Origin: Rhizobium sp. LC145
GTDB taxonomy: Bacteria; Pseudomonadota; Alphaproteobacteria; Rhizobiales; Rhizobiaceae
Assembly (NCBI RefSeq): GCF_001005825.1
Contig: NZ_LBHV01000005.1
Location: forward strand, 62,001-126,000
Reading direction: 5' to 3'
DNA length: 64,000 nt
The translations under genes were made by a program, and so were the position numbers. Below, in pieces: positions 21,483 through 29,500 of the stretch (its first letter is position 1; the number at the start of each line of letters is the position of its first letter). A model generated the notes under the pieces. That model searched no databases. It saw only the letters and a program-made list of their open reading frames with translations, and was not told the origin of the DNA.

Positions 21483-21612
21483 GGCGAACAAGCGCCCGTC
21501 AGTACACATTGAACCAGACGGAGCCCCACCCTCCGAGCAGGCATGCGCCCACCCGGCCGAAAAGCCGGAACTCCTTGATTTCCGGGCGCTCAAGCGCCCC
21601 TGTTCAGTACAC
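21483..21612. repeat. Imperfect direct repeat in the mraZ leader
   Basis: GGCGAACAAGCGCCC...TCAGTACAC (21483-21507) and GGCGCTCAAGCGCCCC...TCAGTACAC (21585-21612) are two copies about 103 bases apart, with 3 extra bases in the second. Each copy can form a small GGCG/CGCC stem. A separate hairpin CCGGC-cgaaaa-GCCGG lies between them (about 21553-21568). Function unknown; both lie in the predicted 5' untranslated leader. Confidence 0.6.
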
Positions 21613-21615
21613 TTT

Positions 21616-21650
21616 TGGGATAACATGGGACCATATGGGCGTCAATGGGA
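21616..21650 (-). promoter_or_regulatory. mraZ promoter overlapped by four MraZ-type TGGGN repeats
   Basis: Plus-strand TGGGA, TGGGA, TGGGC, TGGGA occur at 21616, 21626, 21636 and 21646, each separated by exactly five bases. This is the architecture described for E. coli MraZ sites (TGGGN repeats, 5-base spacers). On the minus strand TTGACG (21645-21640) and TTATCC (21623-21618) with a 16-base spacer form a sigma70-like promoter within the same segment, so a bound MraZ would occlude it. Confidence 0.85.
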
Positions 21651-21879
21651 AGCAGCCCGGCAAGCGGGCCGCAACGGTATTTATTTATGAGCTGTTAAGT
21701 TTAACAAAGGATTAGCGAGGGCTTCCAAGAAGCCACCTCATCAGGCCTTTTCAACCCACCTGAAAAGCCCCGAAAATATCCTGAAATCCCCACGAAACAG
21801 GCCACTCCAAATCGGCTCAGCGCCCGGAGGACGCCAAGCTTCGGGCCCTTTCGAGCCGGATGTCTCATAAAGGATTAGA
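21651..21879. other. Intergenic stretch between mraZ promoter and rnpB
   Basis: I see no credible gene. The decamer AAAGGATTAG occurs twice (about 21706 and 21869). A short imperfect GC-rich hairpin (CGGGCCC / GAGCCG) lies just beyond the rnpB 3' end at about 21842-21859 and could contribute to termination, but it lacks a T-run. Confidence 0.4.
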
Positions 21880-22314
21880 AGAGCCAGTCGGCCTGTAAGC
21901 CGGGTTCTGTATGGCTCCGATGCAAGCACCGGAACGTGGCAGCCATTCATCTGGGACGATGCTTGCACACCGCCTCACGCAACCCACCCGGATGACTGGC
22001 CCAGAAACCGGCTGTAGACGCGCTTTCGCACGTCCCTCGTCATCCCTATTCGGTCTTGCTCCCGGTGGGGTTTACCGTGCCGCCTCTGTTGCCAGAGGCG
22101 CGGTGGGCTCTTACCCCACCCTTTCACCCTTACCCCGCCATTTCGGCCGCTCGACGAGCGGTGGAAAAAGCGGGGCGGTCTGCTTTCTGTGGCACTTTCC
22201 CTAGGGTCGCCCCCGCCGGATGTTATCCGGCACCGTGTTTCCGTGGAGCCCGGACTTTCCTCACCTCACCGCCTTTCGGCATTGGTGAAGCGCGGCTGCC
22301 CGGCCGACTGGCAA
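21880..22314 (-). ncRNA. rnpB: RNase P RNA, bacterial class A
   Basis: Catalytic RNA of RNase P, about 435 nt. On the minus strand the P1 helix closes the gene: GCCAGTCGGCC at the 5' end (22312-22302) pairs with GGCCGACTGGC at the 3' end (21893-21883). The universally conserved GAGGAAAGTCCGGGCTCC (about 22265-22245) and the downstream block with AGGGTGAAA, then GAGGGACGTGCGAAAG, match bacterial RNase P core segments. End points are set from P1 and may be off by a few bases. It lies upstream of the dcw operon in the same direction. Confidence 0.96.
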
Positions 22315-22365
22315 GCGGTACATAATGGAGATGCGCCCGGATTGCCACCACAATTGCCTCGAATT

Positions 22366-23556
22366 TCAGAGGAAATCAGCTTTGAAATCCGTTTGATAAG
22401 CTTCGTCCTCGATCCTGCCGCGGAAAATCAGCTCGGCACCCAGCCGGCCGATCTCGTCGGAACTCTTGGCGGCGGTACCGCATCCCCCGCTCAGGACGCC
22501 GATGCGATCGGACTTCGTCATGGAGATCGCCGGATAGTTAGTCGGCGTGAACGAGGTCACGCAGGCGGCCATCGAGGTGCGGGAAAGGTCGAGCTTCGGC
22601 ATCAGCCGGCCCATGATTTCGGTCAGGTGCCGGTGGGTGCTCGCCCGCCCGCCGGAACGAAACCAGGCCCGCACCTCCGGCTCAGTCGAAAGCAGAAGGT
22701 CGTCCGGATCGCCGCCGATCTTCAGATAGATCCTGCCATCCGGATAGCGCACCGGCGGCAGCAGATAGATGCCGTCCTCGCCCTCGTGCCATTTCCAGAT
22801 GAGCGACGGCGTCCCGCCCCAGAACTCCATCGCGGCCTCGTCCACCTCATAGAAGGCGACCGTGCGCGCATAAACCTTCAGATCAAGACGCGCGCCCAAG
22901 AGATTCTCATTGATGGAGAATCCGCCGGCGGCGACCAGCACCTTCTCCGCCGAATAGACAGCGCCCTCGACGGTCGTGACGACTACTCGGCCCGCCTCCT
23001 GGCGAACGGAGGAAACAGTCTCGGAAATGATCGCCGTCCCCTGCCGTCCCGCAAGCAGGGCCTGCGCCTTCACCAGCCGGCGCGGATTGATGTGGCCGGC
23101 GTTCCGCGCTTCCCAGACGCCTTCGCTTTCCGCGGGAAAGGAGAAATAGGGAAATCGCCGCGCGAGATCGGCATCACCGAGCATCTCGGTCGAAACGCCA
23201 AGACCATTTGCGGCGTCGAGCACCTTTCCGACATAGGAAGGTGCTGCGGTTCGCTTCGGGCCGACGACCAGGCAGCCGGCCTCGGAATAGAAATTCACGC
23301 CGCTTTCGCGCGCGATCTCGTCATAGCGGGCGATAGAGCGGTTGGCGAGCAGCGCCCAGACGGGATCGGGATCGATCGTCCGGGTGATGCGAGCCTCGTC
23401 GTAATGGCTGGCGAAGACGCCCTGATGCGTCTTGTAGTCGGCCGGCTCGCCCGGACCGATCAGGGCGACGCCGTCGGTCCATTGCGACAGGTGCCGCGCT
23501 GCGGCCGCTCCCATCATTCCCCGCCCGATGACGATGTATTTGTAGTCGGTCGCCAT
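22366..23556 (-). CDS. FAD-dependent oxidoreductase (DAO/sarcosine-oxidase-like), copy 2
   Basis: 396-residue flavoprotein with an N-terminal Rossmann motif IVIGRGMMGAAAARHLSQ (about 8-25) and the DAO-family layout (KVLVAAGGFS in the middle, a C-terminal GVLSGGCGTAAKSSDEIGRLGAEL FAD contact). Substrate is unknown; the family oxidises secondary or N-methyl amines and amino acids. It is a close paralogue of the gene immediately upstream, whose stop overlaps an alternative ATG at 23574 of this gene. I prefer the ATG at 23556 because it aligns with the paralogue start. Confidence 0.85.
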   Translation of the reverse strand: MATDYKYIVIGRGMMGAAAARHLSQWTDGVALIGPGEPADYKTHQGVFASHYDEARITRTIDPDPVWALLANRSIARYDEIARESGVNFYSEAGCLVVGPKRTAAPSYVGKVLDAANGLGVSTEMLGDADLARRFPYFSFPAESEGVWEARNAGHINPRRLVKAQALLAGRQGTAIISETVSSVRQEAGRVVVTTVEGAVYSAEKVLVAAGGFSINENLLGARLDLKVYARTVAFYEVDEAAMEFWGGTPSLIWKWHEGEDGIYLLPPVRYPDGRIYLKIGGDPDDLLLSTEPEVRAWFRSGGRASTHRHLTEIMGRLMPKLDLSRTSMAACVTSFTPTNYPAISMTKSDRIGVLSGGCGTAAKSSDEIGRLGAELIFRGRIEDEAYQTDFKADFL

Positions 23557-23570
23557 TTCCCAATCCCACC

Positions 23571-24758
23571 TCATCGAAACGCCGGCGCAAGCCGGCTGCC
23601 GAAATCGCTTTCCGGAATCTCACCGTCCCGTAGGAGAACGGCACCCAATCGCCCCAACTCATCGGAGGATTTCGCGGCGACGAAATTGCCGCCCGTCAGC
23701 ACCGCAATGCGCCGCGACTGCGTATAACCGATATAGGGATGGCTGGATGGCGTGAAGCTTGCGACGCAAGGAGCCGAGGTGACCGGGCGACCGGCAAGCG
23801 CCGGCATCAGCTTTTCCGCGATTGCCGCGAGCTTCTCCCGTTCGACGGAATCGCCCTCCGAGTGGAACCAGGAAACGATGTCCTCGAGCCGCTCGAAGCT
23901 CCGGGATTCCGTATCCCCGCCGAGCTTGAGATAGGTCCTTCCATCCGGATAGCCCACGGGAGGAAGGATGTAGACGTGATCCTCGTCCGTTTCGCCGAAG
24001 ACGATCGTCGACGGCATGCTGCCGAAAATCGCCGCCTCCCGATCGCCAAGCTCGTAGAAAACGACGGTGCGCGGCGCGACGCGCATATCGACCGGGCGCG
24101 GCAGCAAACCATTGAAATTGGTGAAGGCGCCGGCCGCGACCAGCACTTTCTCCGCCGTATGGATTTCATCCCCGCAGATCACCTCGACATGCGATCCCGC
24201 GTCACGCACCGAGGTCACGGTCGCATCGATGAGGGTCGCCCCATTGCCGGCGGCAAGCTTGGCCTGAGCCTTGATCAGGGCGCGCGGATTGATGTGCCCT
24301 GCCCTGCGATGCTCATAGAAGCCTGCAAGGTGCGGGGCGAAGGAAAATTGCGGAAAGCGCGACTGGAGATCGGATGGCGCGATCTCCTCGACCTCGAGGC
24401 CGAGCGTATCGCTGACGTCGAGAGCACGCCGCAGGTAATCCGTGGGGCGTTTCGGCTCCGGGCCGGCGAAGAGACATCCCGCTTCGGTATAAAAGCGAAT
24501 GCCGCTCTCCTCTTCGATTGCGGCATATCGATCGAGCGAGCGGGCCGCAAACGTTCCCCAGGCGAGGTCGCCATCAAACGTGCGGGTGATGCGAGCCTCG
24601 TCGTAATGGCTCGCGAAGACCCCGTCATGACCCAGGCGGTCTTCTGGTTCCGGCGGACCGATGAGAGCCGCGCCATCGGTCCATTGCGACAGGTGCCGCG
24701 CGGCGGCCGCTCCCATCATTCCCCGCCCGATGATGATATATTTGAACCGCGCCGCCAT
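23571..24758 (-). CDS. FAD-dependent oxidoreductase (DAO/sarcosine-oxidase-like), copy 1
   Basis: 395-residue paralogue of the next gene downstream. It has the same N-terminal IIIGRGMMGAAAARHLSQ, a GVFASHYDEARITRTF segment shared almost word for word, KVLVAAGAFTNFNG, and the C-terminal IAVLTGGNFVAAKSSDELGRLGAVL. The ATG at 24758 has AGAGGA five bases upstream. Proteins differ more in the middle and in the active-site half, so substrate may differ between copies. The two are clearly one operon (4-base stop/start overlap possible). Confidence 0.86.
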   Translation of the reverse strand: MAARFKYIIIGRGMMGAAAARHLSQWTDGAALIGPPEPEDRLGHDGVFASHYDEARITRTFDGDLAWGTFAARSLDRYAAIEEESGIRFYTEAGCLFAGPEPKRPTDYLRRALDVSDTLGLEVEEIAPSDLQSRFPQFSFAPHLAGFYEHRRAGHINPRALIKAQAKLAAGNGATLIDATVTSVRDAGSHVEVICGDEIHTAEKVLVAAGAFTNFNGLLPRPVDMRVAPRTVVFYELGDREAAIFGSMPSTIVFGETDEDHVYILPPVGYPDGRTYLKLGGDTESRSFERLEDIVSWFHSEGDSVEREKLAAIAEKLMPALAGRPVTSAPCVASFTPSSHPYIGYTQSRRIAVLTGGNFVAAKSSDELGRLGAVLLRDGEIPESDFGSRLAPAFR

Positions 24759-24863
24759 GCCTGTCCTCTTCGGCGGAAAACCGCTTTCCGCCGAAGTACT
24801 TCTATCCGTTTCCGGAATCAAAATGCCAGAGACAAAGAGGCGCAGCTACGTTTCGGAAATCCG

Positions 24864-25391
24864 TCAGGACGCGAGAAACGCCTGAACTTTCCCGCAATAG
24901 CGCTTGGAAACCGGGTTCATGCGCTTGGCGCCGTGGCCGGCATTATATTTCAGGATGGTGCCGCAGATCTTTCCGCCGCCGAGCTCATGGGCGGCAGCCA
25001 GATATTTCATCCCGAACTTGATATTGGTCTCGGGATCGTAAAGCCCCGTCGCCGAGCCGCCATAGCCCATCATGCGCGCGGTGGCCGGCTTGATCTGCAT
25101 GAGACCGATCTCTCCCGCGCTGCCGCGGGCCTTCGGATTGAAGTTGCTTTCGATCCGCACCACAGCGTGGGCGAGACCGACAGGAACCCCGTATGTCTTG
25201 GCGTATTTGGAGATCAGGCTGGAATAGGGATGAACAGAAAAGCGGCCTGGAGAAGGATAGCCTGCGGTACGTGTCTGGGTTTGCAGCGTTACGGTTTTCC
25301 TCTTCGCGGCGCCCTCCCCGGCAAACGAAGCTCCGGGAGCGGACACAAGCATTCCAATGCTTGCCGCGACGGCAATAATCACTCTTTTCAT
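24864..25391 (-). CDS. Lytic transglycosylase, SLT domain, secreted
   Basis: 175-residue periplasmic murein hydrolase that cleaves MurNAc-GlcNAc bonds with 1,6-anhydro product. A signal peptide (MKRVIIAVAASIGMLVSAPGASFA) precedes an SLT domain: SLISKYAKTYGVP, catalytic Glu in VVRIESNFNP, GEIGLMQIKPATARMMGY, TNIKFGMKYLA and ILKYNAGHG. I chose the ATG at 25391 because it begins the signal peptide. Short length without extra domains resembles the small SLT proteins common in rhizobia. Gap 25392-25630 upstream shows nothing definite. Confidence 0.92.
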   Translation of the reverse strand: MKRVIIAVAASIGMLVSAPGASFAGEGAAKRKTVTLQTQTRTAGYPSPGRFSVHPYSSLISKYAKTYGVPVGLAHAVVRIESNFNPKARGSAGEIGLMQIKPATARMMGYGGSATGLYDPETNIKFGMKYLAAAHELGGGKICGTILKYNAGHGAKRMNPVSKRYCGKVQAFLAS

Positions 25392-25630
25392 TCTTGAAGA
25401 ATTCTCCGGACCGCAAAGGGACGCAGCAGCCATCGCGCTGCGCCGAGAAGCGCAACGTCAGATTGACGGCATGTCTGCTGGGAACGTCCCCGCCTGTTGA
25501 CATTTACGGGCGACGACCCCGTCGATCGCCACCGTTTGATGCCCAGTTTTTAAAGGGTTCATTAAGGAAATCATGTGGCACTGCGAAACTTTTTCGCCGC
25601 GCCTATGGAACCTGGCCTTCCAGCGGGGCG

Positions 25631-26398
25631 TCAGCCAGGGTTGTATTTCGACAGCGAAGACAGGAGCCGGTGCAGCGTGTCTATCGTGGAAATATCGGCG
25701 ATTCCATCGACGCGCGCCGGGCGGAAATGCCGCTGAAACGCCTCCACGGCGCCCTTTGTCCTGTCGCAGAATTCCCCTGTAACATCAACGTCGTAGCCAT
25801 AAAGCGACAGCATGGACTGCAGTGCCTCGACCGGTTGCCCGCTTTCGCCACGTTGAAAGAAGCGGCCTCCGCCCACCGGCGCCGGCTCGACCCAGTGACC
25901 GACCCCCTGCCGATGCAGTTCATCCCAGGGGAAATTTTCCCCCGGATCGACCTTGCGAATGGGCGCGACATCGGAGTGCGCAAGCACCCTTTCCGGCGCT
26001 ATGGACCACCGATCGACACAGTTCCGACACAATTCGACGACCGCCGCGATCTGGGCTTCCGGGAAAGCCGGAAGGCCTCCCGGATGCCCGGCATTGGCGA
26101 TTTCGATGCCGATGGACCGGGAATTGACGTCCGTTTCCCCCGCCCAGAAGCTTTTGCCCGCATGCCAGGCGCGGCGCGCTTCGGGCACGAGCTGCAGCAC
26201 CTGCCCGTCCTGATGGACGAAATAGTGACAGGAAACCTGGCTACGCTCGTTGCATAGCCAGGAGAGCGCCTGATCGTCGTCCGGCATTCCGGTATAATGC
26301 AGGACAAGTATATCCGGCCCGCAGCCATTCACGCGTTCACCGTGGTTCGGCGACGGCATTGCCGACGCGCCTTCATAGTCAACGGTGAAGGAGGTCAT
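25631..26398 (-). CDS. N-acetylmuramoyl-L-alanine amidase (AmpD-like) with PG-binding domain
   Basis: Zinc amidase_2 enzyme of 255 residues. Zinc ligands are visible as His in LVLHYTG (about 34), His in LAHSDVAP and Asp in RKVDPGENFPW. A C-terminal peptidoglycan-binding_1 domain (GQPVEALQSMLSLYGYDV...GAVEAFQRHFRP) follows. No signal peptide is seen, so it could be cytosolic and recycle anhydro-muropeptides like AmpD, although the binding domain is more typical of AmiD-like periplasmic enzymes. Its ATG overlaps the stop of the DnaJ/TerB gene (ATGA). Confidence 0.92.
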   Translation of the reverse strand: MTSFTVDYEGASAMPSPNHGERVNGCGPDILVLHYTGMPDDDQALSWLCNERSQVSCHYFVHQDGQVLQLVPEARRAWHAGKSFWAGETDVNSRSIGIEIANAGHPGGLPAFPEAQIAAVVELCRNCVDRWSIAPERVLAHSDVAPIRKVDPGENFPWDELHRQGVGHWVEPAPVGGGRFFQRGESGQPVEALQSMLSLYGYDVDVTGEFCDRTKGAVEAFQRHFRPARVDGIADISTIDTLHRLLSSLSKYNPG

Positions 26399-27138
26399 GC
26401 AGCGCGGCGCTCTTTCGCGATCGCGGCATAGGCGGCGTTGAGGGCAGCCATACGCTCGTTGGCGGCGGCATGCAGCGCCACCGGAACGCCACGGGCAATC
26501 AGCCGGTCGGGATGATGCTCCGAGACCAGCAGCCGATAGCGCTTGCGGATTTCCGTGAAATCGTCATCCGGGGAAACGCCGAGGACAAGATAGGGATCCC
26601 GACCGTCCATATGCACATGACGAGCCATGATCCGGCGGAAATGCATTTCGTCTATGCGGAATATCTCCGCGATGCGGCCAAGGAAGACCAGTTCCTTCTC
26701 ATGCACCAGTCCATCCGCCTTGGCGATATGGAACAGACCGTCCACGACATTCTCCAGCATCGGGCAGTTTTCCGAGGCTCCCGAACCGCAGAGATTGGCG
26801 AGCTTGTTGGCATAGGCTTCATAGCCGGCGACGTCCTGCCGGGCGAGATTGTAGAGGCGGGCGACATTGCGCGCCTCCTCGTCGGGGAAGTCGAATATCT
26901 GCTGAAACGCCCTGACCTCAGCCTCGGTCACGATGCCGTCCGCCTTTGCCATCTTGGCGGAGAGCGCGATGATGGCAACCGAGAACGACACCTGCCGGCG
27001 CGTTTCCGGATCGCCTTCGAAAAGGGTCCGGATGGCCTCCACGACCCGACCGAGCACGCTGCCCGCGGCGTCGCCGATGGCGCCGAGAAGCCGTTCCCAG
27101 AGGGAGGAGATATGCAGGCAGGTGAAATCGAAAAACAT
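26395..27138 (-). CDS. DjlA-like protein: TerB domain plus C-terminal J domain
   Basis: 247-residue protein with a TerB/DjlA helical acidic domain (about 50-165; VAIIALSAKMAKADGIVTEAEV and GLFHIAKADGLVHEKEL repeats) and a C-terminal J domain with the HPD motif (LLVSEHHPDRLIARG). A hydrophobic N-terminal stretch is weak, unlike true DjlA which has a membrane anchor. Probably a DnaK co-chaperone. It is coupled to the downstream amidase gene by a 4-base overlap. Confidence 0.9.
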   Translation of the reverse strand: MFFDFTCLHISSLWERLLGAIGDAAGSVLGRVVEAIRTLFEGDPETRRQVSFSVAIIALSAKMAKADGIVTEAEVRAFQQIFDFPDEEARNVARLYNLARQDVAGYEAYANKLANLCGSGASENCPMLENVVDGLFHIAKADGLVHEKELVFLGRIAEIFRIDEMHFRRIMARHVHMDGRDPYLVLGVSPDDDFTEIRKRYRLLVSEHHPDRLIARGVPVALHAAANERMAALNAAYAAIAKERRAA

Positions 27139-27505
27139 TCCCCTAAATGACCAGATTAGCAGGGTAATTGCAAGGAGTCCGACGTACCGCGGAAGATTAA
27201 ACTATGTTCATGTTTTCCGAACAATCCGCCAGCCAAGCCGCTTGCGCAGTTGCCTCTCAACTGTCGAGAATGCTCGGCGTTCCCCCCTTCGCCCGTGGCG
27301 GATCGACGCCGGCGATGGTGATTGTGCTTTTCCACAGCCACGCCTCACGAGAGGGTCTGAATTGAAACGATTATATTCGCCTTGAGACCTGACCGGTGCC
27401 GGAAATGCCCGTTTTTCTTGAGAAATTCACTTTACAGGAGCCTGTTCCCTGTCGCATCCATTCCCATCCCGATCGAATGAGTGAAGCTTCATAAGGAGGA
27501 AAACG
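27139..27505. other. Intergenic region between divergent djlA-like gene and pfp
   Basis: About 370 bases without a convincing reading frame or tRNA. It should hold both divergent promoters but I cannot place them confidently. A strong ribosome site AAGGAGGAAAACG lies directly before the pfp ATG. Confidence 0.4.
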
Positions 27506-28717
27506 ATGGCGAAACAGAAAGTGGCAATGCTGACCGCGGGTGGCCTCGCACCTTGCCTTTCCTCTGCCGTAGGTGGTCTCATCGGGCGCTATACGGATGT
27601 CGCGCCGGAACTCGATATCATCGCCTATCGCTCCGGCTATCAGGGCGTGTTGCTCGGAGACCGGATCGATATCACGCCCGACATGCGGGAGAAGGCGTAC
27701 CTTCTGCATCGCTACGGTGGTTCCCCCATCGGCAACAGCCGCGTGAAGCTCACCAACACCGCCGACTGCGTGAAGCGCGGCCTGGTGAAGGAGGGCGAGA
27801 ACCCATTGAGAGTGGCGGCCGAGAGGCTTGCCGCCGATGGCGTCACCATCCTTCATACGATCGGCGGGGACGACACCAACACCACCGCCGCCGATCTGGC
27901 GGCCTATCTCGGCGCCAACGGCTACAATCTCACGGTCGTCGGTCTTCCGAAGACGGTCGACAACGATGTCGTGCCGATCCGTCAGTCGCTCGGCGCCTGG
28001 ACGGCGGCGGAAATCGGAGCGCATTTCTTCGACAACGTCTCCAACGAACAGAGCGCTGCCCCTCGCACACTTGTGATCCATGAAGTGATGGGTCGGCACT
28101 GCGGATGGCTGACCGCGGCGACTGCTCGTGCCTATATTCAGAAGACGAAAGGCAACGAGTATGTCGAAGGCTTCATGATGAATACGGCTCTGAAGAACAT
28201 CGACGGCGTCTATTTGCCGGAGACGGCCTTCGATCTGGAAGGCGAAGCCGAGCGCCTCAAGGCGATCATGGACCAGCGCGGCTTCGTAACCCTGTTCGTT
28301 TCCGAAGGCGCCGGCCTCGACGCCATCGTCGCCGAGCGGGAAGCAGCCGGTGAGACGGTCAAGCGCGATGCCTTCGGGCACGTGAAGATCGACACCATCA
28401 ATGTCGGGAACTGGTTCCAGAAGCAGTTTGCCAGCCTTATCGGCGCCGAACGCTCCATGGTCCAGAAATCCGGCTACTTCGCCCGCTCCGCGCCGGCCAA
28501 TTCCGACGACCTGCGTCTCATCCAGAGCATGGTCGATCTTGCGGTGGAAAGTGCCCTGAACAAGGTCTCCGGCGTTACCGGACACGACGAGGACCAGAAC
28601 GGAAAGCTCCGCACCATCGAATTCCCGCGAATCAAGGGTGGAAAACATTTCGATCTATCGGCAAAATGGTTTGCAGAAATGATGGACTTCGTCGGCCAGC
28701 CTTTCCAGGCGGCCTGA
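27506..28717 (+). CDS. pfp: Pyrophosphate--fructose-6-phosphate 1-phosphotransferase
   Basis: Group PFK enzyme of 403 residues that reversibly phosphorylates fructose-6-phosphate. The nucleotide-loop reads GGDDTN (120-125); the second Asp in place of Gly marks pyrophosphate rather than ATP as phosphoryl donor. Catalytic PKTVDND (148-154) and MGRHCGWL follow. Rhizobia generally lack an ATP-type PfkA and rely on Entner-Doudoroff flux, so this is the likely sole PFK activity nearby. Excellent ribosome site before the ATG. The LysE gene follows in the same direction after 47 bases. Confidence 0.95.
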   Translation: MAKQKVAMLTAGGLAPCLSSAVGGLIGRYTDVAPELDIIAYRSGYQGVLLGDRIDITPDMREKAYLLHRYGGSPIGNSRVKLTNTADCVKRGLVKEGENPLRVAAERLAADGVTILHTIGGDDTNTTAADLAAYLGANGYNLTVVGLPKTVDNDVVPIRQSLGAWTAAEIGAHFFDNVSNEQSAAPRTLVIHEVMGRHCGWLTAATARAYIQKTKGNEYVEGFMMNTALKNIDGVYLPETAFDLEGEAERLKAIMDQRGFVTLFVSEGAGLDAIVAEREAAGETVKRDAFGHVKIDTINVGNWFQKQFASLIGAERSMVQKSGYFARSAPANSDDLRLIQSMVDLAVESALNKVSGVTGHDEDQNGKLRTIEFPRIKGGKHFDLSAKWFAEMMDFVGQPFQAA

Positions 28718-28764
28718 GGCAAGGCGGGTGATCGGGCCGGGTCCGACGCCCTGGAGGAAAAGGA

Positions 28765-29400
28765 ATGACGGCTGAAACCTGGTTCGCTTTTGTCGCGACC
28801 TCCATACTTCTCGCCGCGCTTCCGAGTCCCCTCGCCTGTCTTACCGCCGGCTATGCTCTACAGCGTAGCCGGGCAACGGCCATCGCGACGATACCGGGCG
28901 TCAGCCTCGGCCTGACAACCGCCTTCCTGATCGCGACGGTGCCGCTCGGCCTGCTCGCCATCGTCCTGCCGCGCGTCATGGACGTATTGTCATGGGTCGG
29001 CGCCGCCTACCTGATGCTTTACGTGCTCTGGTCGTTTCAGGATCCGAAAATCGTCGGACCGATCGCGGACAACGACAATCTTCCGGAAAAGCGCCTCGCC
29101 CGGGTATTCGCCTGTCTCTTCGGCAAGAGCGTATTCGGACCGCGCTACATCATCCTGTTCTCGGTTTTTCTTCCACAGTTTCTCGATCCTTCACAGCCCG
29201 TCATTCCCCAGGTTCTGCAAATGCAGGCCGCCTTTCTCGCCTGCGCCGCGCTCGGAGCGACCATTCACGTGCTGTTTCCGCGTCGGACGCTGAACCGCAT
29301 GCGTCGCCCTGCCCGCTTCACTCCCGCCTCTCGCAAGCTGCGGACGCAATTCATCTCCAGGCGCGCGGTCAGCGCCGGTTATCGTCGGATCGCCGCGTGA
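28765..29400 (+). CDS. LysE/RhtB-family exporter
   Basis: 211-residue inner-membrane protein with about five to six hydrophobic segments. The N-terminal LAALPSPLACLTAGYALQRSR and IPGVSLGLTTAFLIATVPLG correspond to the LysE first repeat (family motif GPxxxxxxxxxxxxGrraGl, degenerate here). AYLMLYVLWSF matches the conserved third helix. Likely exports an amino acid or related metabolite. GGAGGAAAAGGA precedes the ATG. The C-terminal 35 residues are Arg-rich and hydrophilic, longer than usual. Confidence 0.82.
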   Translation: MTAETWFAFVATSILLAALPSPLACLTAGYALQRSRATAIATIPGVSLGLTTAFLIATVPLGLLAIVLPRVMDVLSWVGAAYLMLYVLWSFQDPKIVGPIADNDNLPEKRLARVFACLFGKSVFGPRYIILFSVFLPQFLDPSQPVIPQVLQMQAAFLACAALGATIHVLFPRRTLNRMRRPARFTPASRKLRTQFISRRAVSAGYRRIAA

Positions 29401-29500
29401 ACGGCACCGTCTTGCCCGGCAATGCCCAATAGGTTAATGAAAACATTCGTTCGGAGGCGTGTTGGGCGGGCGGGACAACCAATTTCATGAAAGCGACCCC

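Noticed and set aside
21003-21626. N-terminal extension of RsmH upstream of 21002
   Set aside because: It covers mraZ in another phase and the mraZ leader; the good ribosome site and family start are at 21002.
25573-25590. TGTGGCACTGCG as a sigma54 promoter
   Set aside because: The TGGCAC is present but the downstream TTGC(A/T) at the required 5-base spacing is missing.
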